From: Hypholoma sublateritium FD-334 SS-4
Taxonomy: Eukaryota; Basidiomycota; Agaricomycetes; Agaricales; Strophariaceae
Length of the DNA stretch: 64,000 nt
Direction: 5' to 3'
Assembly (NCBI GenBank): GCA_000827495.1
Contig: KN817600.1
Span: forward strand, 117,589 to 181,588
Shown: positions 56,775 through 64,000 of the stretch, piece by piece
Position numbering within the stretch: position 1 is the stretch's first letter
How the letters are laid out: each line of letters opens with the position of its first letter
Program-made: the position numbers and the translations under genes
Notes under the pieces: model-generated
What the model was told of the DNA's origin: nothing
What the model saw: only the letters and a program-made list of their open reading frames with translations
Databases searched by the model: none

Positions 56775-58266
56775 TCATCGATGGAGAGACGAGCCAGAAA
56801 TTCCAGCTGGCTGCACGTTTACCGTTCTTTCGACGTGGGGACTGCGCTTGATGGTCTGTCCTCCTTCGCCACTTCTGTCTAACTTGAACCTCGATATATC
56901 ATACGCTGTCTCGCCATCAAGCAGTAGTTCTTTCATAATTTTTCCTATCAGAGGCACAAACTTCATCCCCCACCCTGCAGTGAACACCGCAATGGACTTG
57001 GATCGCCCCTTCATGTTGGCCGGAAGGAGATGGTCCTCGATGTGGTCCAAGACGAACATATTGTCGTAGACGTTCGTCTGCAAACACTCTGCGGCAAAAA
57101 CAGGTACTGGGTCCGCGCCGACGCCGACTACGTGCGTGCCCACCCACCGCCGCACGTTCTCCAAGTTCTCGGGCGGGATCAAGTTGGGCGTGCGGTCAAT
57201 GGGGTCCGTGATCACGCGGCCGGGGGCATCGACGGCGACACGCGCCGCATTCGGCGGGCCCCAGGGAACGGCGGGGAAGCCGTACATAAGGTTGGAGATA
57301 GGGCCCTGTGGGGACGGGGTATCGAATGCGAATTGGAACCACATCTTGGGAAACTTGACGCGCATGTCCATTTGAAAGTACATGGATACCTGTATAATTC
57401 AGATCAGGACGCAGAAGAGACGAAACAGTTGAGGCATACCATCTCCCAAATGCTGAGATCCAAACTAAACCCAAATGACGGTCCAAGGATGTGGTTGACA
57501 AACGCCCCACAGGTAATGGCAATTTTCTTTGCTGAGACCATGGTGACTACAGGAGCGAAGCCGACCGTCTTCTGTTCACCCAAAGCGACAATGACGTTCC
57601 ACTCATCATTGACGTTTTCCTTTGGTTCAATGCATTTGACGTCTGCGTACTGCTTTAGATGAACGCCATGCTCCAGACAGAGTTGGTACAAGGACGAGGT
57701 GAGGTGGGGCACGTTGATGACCCCGTTGTCAGGCATTTCTAAGCCTTCATAATTGTCGGGGAGGTTATAGAACGGGTGATCCGCTTCGATTTCGTCACGA
57801 GTGAGTTGTCGGTATTTCATCCCGCGCTCCTTCAAATTCTTCATCGGGTCGTGAAGGTTGCCTTCGGGTCCATCTGAATAGGCCGGATCACCGAAGTTGA
57901 GCAGGCCGCTCATGAGGCGAAGGTTGCCGGTGCGTTTTTCAAGGTCGTCCCAGAGCGACATGGCCTGTATTGCGAGGTCCATCATGAAGCCCTCTGTGTA
58001 TGCAGTCCTGAACATGCGAACAAGATCCTGCACTGAAATCAGTAATTGCGGTTATAAAGCCGTGTTGATCATGCATACACCGGAGCTGCCGCCTTGATTG
58101 AAGAATACGGACTTCTCGAAAACAGCGACGCTTTTTCCAGCCTTTGCGCATTCGTATGCAGTCATTAGACTGGTAGTAGATGGTTAATTGGGTTGCTGTC
58201 GAGGTAATCAATCACGTACCCCATCGGTCCACCTCCTATGACTACAACATCATACATTTTTGACAT
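56775..58266 (-). CDS. DAO-family FAD-dependent amine/amino-acid oxidase (sarcosine/pipecolate-oxidase-like)
   Basis: Four exons: 58266-58220, 58169-58081, 58032-57440, 57389-56775; 447 aa. The N-terminus MSKMYDVVVIGGGPMGLMTA carries the FAD GxGxxG motif, split by intron 1 after the Gly, followed by YECAKAGKSVAVFEKSVFFN and QGGSS. This is the layout of monomeric sarcosine oxidase, L-pipecolate oxidase and fructosyl-amine oxidase. The middle includes MKYRQLTRDEIEADHPFY and VINVPHLTSSLYQLCLEHGV. The last exon has CLQTNVYDNMFVLDHIED and the C-terminal FAD segment VFTAGWGMKFVPLIGKIM. There is no obvious peroxisomal SKL-type end (it ends SSLHR). It lies directly upstream of the L-amino-acid oxidase on the same strand, and shares a promoter region with UTP22 in the opposite direction. 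Class is firm, substrate unknown. Confidence 0.85.
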
Positions 58267-58869
58267 TGCAGTATCACCAGCAGCTTCAAAAAGTTTGAGT
58301 ATACATGTAGATAAAATACCCAGGATAGCAATAAGATGTTTGATACTCACTGTTTCCTCGTCACAAAAGCGGCGATTGCGGTGGCCCGGCGGCGGAGAAT
58401 AGGTTGCTACATATTGAAGCGACGTGTTTATATACCGGTTTTCGTTCACTGGGGCTCTACTTTGTGAAGTAAGTATCCCTGGATCAGCCGGTGTTTTTGG
58501 TAAATGTGTTCCCTTGTGTCCCTCGAAATTTGCAATAAGGAACATTCCTCCTGTTGCACGTATCGGACAATCGCGTAGTCCGATAATTCAGTAGAAGGGC
58601 ACGGCTCATGTGGTACATGAGACTTTAGAAAGTTCCTAGGAATTGATTGAATAACACGGGGACCAGAGTTGAACTGAGCAAGCATACCTTTGGAATGTGG
58701 TCACCAGTCGTGGTCGTGTTCAAACCTGTTCAAACGTTCAACTTGACTCGGAAGCTTTGAAGTCTTGACGCGGCCGACGCGACACCGTTGATGACCCGAG
58801 TCCGGACCGCTGTGCCGTACTAATCGCCGGAATTGTGTGGCTGTGTAAAATTTCTTCCTCCTTCGTACC
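58267..58869. other. Divergent intergenic region (flavin oxidase and UTP22 promoters)
   Basis: 603 bp shared upstream region of two oppositely transcribed genes. No additional gene seen. Confidence 0.45.
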
Positions 58870-61800
58870 ATGGCCCCAACGTTGGAGAGAAAGCACGCAG
58901 GAACACTGAAACTGCAAAAGGTATGTACAATTATTGGACCCAAACGCGTATATTAAAAATATCCATAGTCTCCCCAAATTAGTGAAGATGTCTCCGACGA
59001 GGATCAACTCATGGAACACGCTGAGGGCTCTGAAGATTCAGGAGAAATGAGCGCAATGGAAGAGGGCGAAGATGGCGAATGGGGAGGTATATCTGGATCG
59101 AAGGATACTGGAGTAGTGGATGACTCTCATAGTGGGACGAAACCGAAGAAACCGCCAACCGGAGAAGAACTGCGGACAATCAAGGACGCGAGTGACTTAT
59201 TTAAGTCAAGTTCCTTCAAACTGCAGGTATGTACTCTTGTTTTTATTATATTATCTATAATTGACATTTGCCTCAGATTGACGCTCTTCTGCCTAACGTA
59301 CGACCAAAATCATCAAGAACAGCTCCCCTTGAACAATTTCTCTTTGCTCTGCACTCCTTCCTGAAGGATTTACCTTCCATCGCTCCTCAACATCCACTAG
59401 AAGCGGGACGAAAACTATTGAAAAAGGGAGTAGCTGTGCCGTACTCGTTACCTTTACCAACCGAAGACACAAACTGGAAGGTCGCCTTCGAAGCTCCGAG
59501 TGATATCACGCTAGTTGGAAGCTGGGCTAACAAGGTCAGCGTCAAAGCGAAAGATGGAGGGAAATTCGGCGTCGATCTGGCAGTGGAAATGCCGAATGTA
59601 AGGAGTTTTCTAATGGTTCAATTGTTTGATCTGCCTAATAGCACAACAGAGCTTATTTCAAGAAAAAGACTATCTGAATGGCCGATTTTTTCACAAACGA
59701 GCGTTCTACCTCGCCACCATTGCTGCTGCAATTCAAAAATCTAAAAGTCTCGACGTCGTTGTTGTTTACGAATCCCTACGGGGCGATCCCCGCCTTACAA
59801 AGCTAGTTCTCGTTCCTACACACAGTACGTCCGTAATGCAGTTTTAATACCACTGAAAGGTTGCTCACTGTGGCCAAGAAGATTCTGCGAATGATTTCAC
59901 TAAACTCAACGCAAAGATTTGCATAATCCCGGTGCTACATTCCGAATCTCCCATACCTCTCCACCGACTCTCGCCCTCACACTCCAACGTCCGCTTACAC
60001 ACCTCAACCGAAATCACTGGCGACGACGCTCTGGCTCCTACACATTTGCCGACACCTCTTTACAACAATGCTCTCCTGCGCACTTTAACTCCCAGATACC
60101 AACTTCTCGCGATCCACGAACTGCAGAACGAATGCCCAGCCTTCTCGGATGCTTTGACACTGGTTCGGATTTGGGCAAATCAACGTGGGTACAGCGAAGG
60201 TACGAGGATGTGCGTACGAGGGTTCGAAGGAGCTGGCCCGTGGTGGTGGTCAATTCTCGCACTACTCCTCAATGGGGAGGAACGTCGCTCTGGAGCCACG
60301 AAGGCCAATAAAAGGAAGTCGGTTGGGAATGGACTGAGCTCATATCAGCTCTTCAAAGCGGCTTTGGAGTTCTTAGGTGTGTTCTTTGCTCTAGGTATAA
60401 CTTCAGCAAACTGATGTTTTTAGCTAAGCACGATTGGGAAAAGGAGCCTGTATTCGTGAGGTCTGCAAATAAGCATCGCGTGAGTCGAATTACTTATGCT
60501 CTGAAAGCTGTTACTTATTTTATGATTCTAGTACCCTCCCGAAGAGTATCACACTTCTACTGAATCAGTCTTCGTGGATTCAGCGTCGTTGACAAATCTT
60601 TTAGCCGGGGTTCCTCTGGGCTCTCTGGAACTCGTGAGCGGTCACCGTGCTGTCAAGACAAATCGAGCATTCTAACTTACTTCTTTACTTTCTAGCTTCG
60701 ATACGACGCCTTGAGGACGCTCGAGACCCTGAACCAGTCGTCCTTTTCTGGTGACCCCTTCACCGCTGTTTTCCTGAAGGATTGCCGCGACCTGAACACT
60801 CGGTTTGACGTCATTATCCGGTAGGCCTTTTTTAACTATTTCCGATCCGATTTCATACTCATTACATTCCAAAGCGTCAATCTTGTATCTGCAAAACCTC
60901 GCAGTATATCAGCACACTCAACAATCGATATTGGATCTCCCGTTAACGCCCTCCTGGCCTCCATCAGCTCCATTCTTCGGCAAGGTCTGGGTGATCGATC
61001 TCGCGCTGTCGCTATTCTCCATCCATCGTCTGTCCCGCGTGCTTTGTCCCAGGCACACCCATCTACGCCTAACGACATCTTCGTCGGAATTGTCCACAAT
61101 CCTCAACATGCCTTCCGCGTGGTCGACCACGGCCCTGCAGTGGATTCAGATGATCAACCCGCATTACAGGCATTCCGCGAACTTTGGGGTGATAAATCAG
61201 AGCTGCGCCGCTTCAAGGATGGGCGCATCATGGAGAGTGTTGTCTGGGAGGTCACCACTGCCGATGAAAGGGCGCATGTTCCGGCTATGGTGGTTCGCCA
61301 TTTATTGAAGCACCACTTCAACATCCAGGACGACGAAGTGGAAACGTGGCAGACACCATTCGACTCGTTGCTCCGTCTCCCACAGACAGTTTCGCGTGAA
61401 TACATGGCGTTGGGTGTATCCACCGGGTTCAAGGGGGCGCTGACGGCGTTTGACAACCTCGTAAAGGCGATCAAGGCCTTGGACGAGGAGCTGCCTCTCG
61501 CATTGCTCACGGTCTCTCCCATCTCTGAACTACTCCGGTACACTAGTGTCTTCAGCCCCGTTCCTCTCCCTTCTTCAGTCGCGCAGCTGCTGCCACCCAA
61601 CGCCAGATATCTGGAGCCTATTGAAATCGTGCTCGAGTTCGAAAAATCGTCAAGATGGCCGGACGACCTCAAGGCCGTGCAGACGATCAAGCTTGCATTT
61701 TTCGATAAAATTGCGTCGGCCTTGATGGAGTCGGTACCGGAGTTGAGCGCGAGAGTCGTGATCGGCGATGGCGTACACGACTCCCCAATCATGGACAAGG

Positions 61801-63089
61801 CGTGTCTCGAGGTGATAACCCCAGAGGGCTGGGCTTTCGCCGCGCATATCTGGCACGACCGCGAGGTGAACCTGCTCGATCAGCTCATCGGGGGCAAGGC
61901 AAACATCTTGCCGCACATCGTCACCAAGACAGAGAAGAAGAAGTCCGCAGAACACTACGAGGCACTAGAGGCGAAGGAGGTGTATATGCGTAGATTCATT
62001 CACGCGCCGAGACACCACCGCGCCATCGCGACGCTGGCACACCACTATTCTGCATTCCCGGGGACGGTGCGCCTTGTCAAGCGGTGGCTGGCGGCTCACT
62101 GGATCCTACACGGACATTTCAGCGAGGAGCTGGTCGAGCTCATCTGTGCGTCTTTCTTTGTCGAGGGCGGACGCACGGTGACGGCCGACGCCGACACGGA
62201 GAAGACGATCCAGGATCTCGTCCCTGCCAGCAAGGAGCGCGGATTTGCGTGCGTCATCCAGTTCTTGAAGGAGTGGAAGTGGGAGGAGGGTTTGTTTGTA
62301 CCACTGTATGGCGCTGAGGCGGTACCTTCAGATAAGGCGCAGGCGAGCACCAGCAAGGTGGGTGCGGCCAGTGCATGGAAAGTGACTACCGAACTCGATA
62401 AGGAGGGCCACGTATGGACATATCAAGGCCCGGACCTCGTCGTGGCACATCGCGTCCGCGCGTTGGCCAATGCCACGTGGAAATGCCTGCAAGATGTGGA
62501 GGCTGGCCAGTTTAATGTCCAGGTATGTTTTTAGCATTTAACGCACTGTCGAAGAAGAGCAAATAACTGAATATCTTGTAGTCAATGTTCATCCATCCCA
62601 CCGACGATTACGACTTCGTACTCCAGCTAGATCCTGTGGTACTCCCTCGGTACCTGCACAATGTTACCGCTGACGCCGACCTGCTCGCGAAACGCGGCAA
62701 ATACGCGAACAAAGCCCAGGAACAAGACGCTGTGCTGCCAATGCCTGGCTTCGACCCCGCAAAATTATTCTCCTCGGACCTGCAGCGCGTGTATGCCGAC
62801 ACGCTGAAGATCTTCTATGACCCATTCGGTGGCGATAAAATAGGCGCTGTTTGGGATCCCAGTCTCAAGGATGCGCGGCCGTTCAGGGTGCTGGGCGGTT
62901 TCTCCAGCATTCCCGTTAAAAAGGTCTGCTTTATACGCATTGCCCCAATATAAGTAAAACTAAACAACCCCATAGGACGATGAAAAGGCAAAAGACAAGG
63001 GAATGGTCACCATCAACCAATCTGCAGTCATTATGGAGATTGAACGCTTAGGTACCGGTATTGTCAAAAAAATTACCGTTCACAATTGA
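58870..63089 (+). CDS. UTP22: Nrap/UTP22 small-subunit processome protein
   Basis: Eleven exons: 58870-58920, 58969-59226, 59277-59597, 59650-59824, 59879-60376, 60424-60479, 60532-60633, 60696-60820, 60875-62522, 62582-62923, 62976-63089; 1229 aa, close to yeast Utp22. This nucleolar scaffold joins the 90S pre-ribosome with Rrp7 and CK2 subunits for 18S rRNA processing. An acidic N-terminal segment (EDVSDEDQLMEHAEGSEDSG) precedes the Nrap domains: LFKSSSFKLQIDALLPNVRP, DITLVGSWANKVSVKAKDG, KDYLNGRFFHKRAFYLATIA, ELWGDKSELRRFKDGRIMES, RYLEPIEIVLEFEKSSRWPD, HYSAFPGTVRLVKRWLAAH, WTYQGPDLVVAH and IFYDPFGGDKIGAVWDP. Nrap proteins are related to nucleotidyltransferases but lack catalysis. Identification is very strong; the last short exon ends KKITVHN. 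Confidence 0.96.
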
Positions 63090-64000
63090 TCAACTAATCC
63101 ACATCGTATTTCCGTATAACCCTATCATGCATGTATATCTATGAATCATCTACTACAAAGTTACGAGCGCGCCCAATGTTCACATAAATAATCCCAAGGT
63201 ATCTGGTTAATCTTTTTAGGCGTTGAATGAGTGCGTTGGATCGAGAGCTCAGCGCTCAACCCTGCTGCTGATAAGATAGTTGCCATAACATAGCGGTACG
63301 GAAGTTTGAATTTATAGCACTTTCGTGATTCGAATAATCACATCAGCAAAACGGTAAAAAGATTATATACCCTTGTCATACCTTATAAGCGCCACAATTG
63401 ACACAATTGACAAATGGATTTATTGCTCGAAATAAGACTTGGCCATACTAGTGGCTATGTGTATGTTTCACAAGATTCTGGAATTGAAGCAGGCTTCGTC
63501 AGCTTGACAATGACCGCAAGGATCAACAACAACTCAAGGCCTGGTATTACTTTATAGGCCGCTATGACGCATATATTGTTGTCCAGCCTGACAGTATCTG
63601 CTAAGAGCTGCCATTGCATCGGCATAACGGGGAGATACCATATGTAATATATTATCTGTGGCTATGTGGATGCTCCACAAGTTTGTCAAGATCGACATAC
63701 AGGGCAAGTGTCAACACGAAGGACGAACAATACATTTTCATGCAAGGCGTACCCAGATTGGCAGTTCGGGTCAAATACCAGCGTAGTGGTAACATGCTGC
63801 CCATGGCATACAAATATATGACTATACATAAGGGTCCCGATGAAATGGAAAGGAATAATAGGGGTGAGCTAATCTATAATTTTGAACAGGTTGGTGAAGC
63901 GTCTACATGGTATACCGGTGAGAGGCTTGCTGTCGGGCAAGACACGAATCACAAAACACACAACCACTGCGGAGCGAGATTCTATCCCTAGATCGAGCGA
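63090..64000. other. Right edge: no certain gene, possible exons of an unknown gene
   Basis: Two plus-strand stretches look weakly coding: 63414-63555 (with GYVYVSQDSGIEAGFVSL) and 63614-63991. They share TGGCTATGT.. followed by TCCACAAG or TTCACAAG, so they may be a diverged duplication. I could not join them into one frame and do not recognise a family. Confidence 0.25.

Overview
This 64 kb window comes from a nuclear genome of a mushroom-forming basidiomycete (Agaricomycetes; order not determined). Genes carry many short GT-AG introns, mostly about 45-70 nt. The gene families are typical of that class: HET-domain protein, CorA-like transporter, HNH-like protein of the agaric type, L-amino-acid oxidase, multi-exon P450 and OPT transporter. 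I built the spliced models by hand from splice sites, reading frame and remembered family conservation. All complete models close to whole codons, but none was checked with a search.

Layout. 1-566: 3' end of a LysM protein. 1921-5673: two same-strand paralogous membrane proteins with identical exon architecture. 7237-8464: YIF1. 10311-11015: glucosamine-6-phosphate N-acetyltransferase. 11482-13617: HET-domain protein. 14.2-15.0 kb: an unresolved small gene. 16085-20750: two tandem AIF/FSP1-like FAD oxidoreductases. 20.9-24.4 kb: repeat-rich DNA with degenerate arrays, an 11-bp minisatellite and four unresolved bases. 24507-25869: MO25/Hym1. 26790-28103: a protein with only the N-terminal module of GTPBP1/2. 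28725-34960: an oligopeptide transporter split into 38 exons. 35.0-37.6 kb: GC-rich gene desert with diverged duplications. 37669-38975: an HNH-like gene with a one-base frameshift. 39-41 kb: no clear gene, one duplicated segment. 41047-43207: CorA-like transporter. 43688-48144: large Suv39/Clr4-type SET protein. 48323-49561: E2 ubiquitin-conjugating enzyme with a tail carrying three SUMO-interaction-like motifs. 50544-52895: P450. 53290-53882: 123-aa orphan. 53994-56114: L-amino-acid oxidase. 56775-58266: DAO-type flavin oxidase. 58870-63089: UTP22/Nrap. 63.1-64 kb: no certain gene.

How genes may work together. Most are independent housekeeping genes. The P450, orphan, L-amino-acid oxidase and DAO-type oxidase at 50.5-58.3 kb form a compact group of oxidative enzymes, three of the four on the minus strand, that could be a small catabolic or secondary-metabolic cluster (inference). 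The most unusual items are the 38-exon OPT gene with exons of 6, 7, 10, 14, 17 and 18 nt, and the E2 enzyme with a SUMO-motif tail and an apparent 23-nt intron just before its catalytic cysteine.
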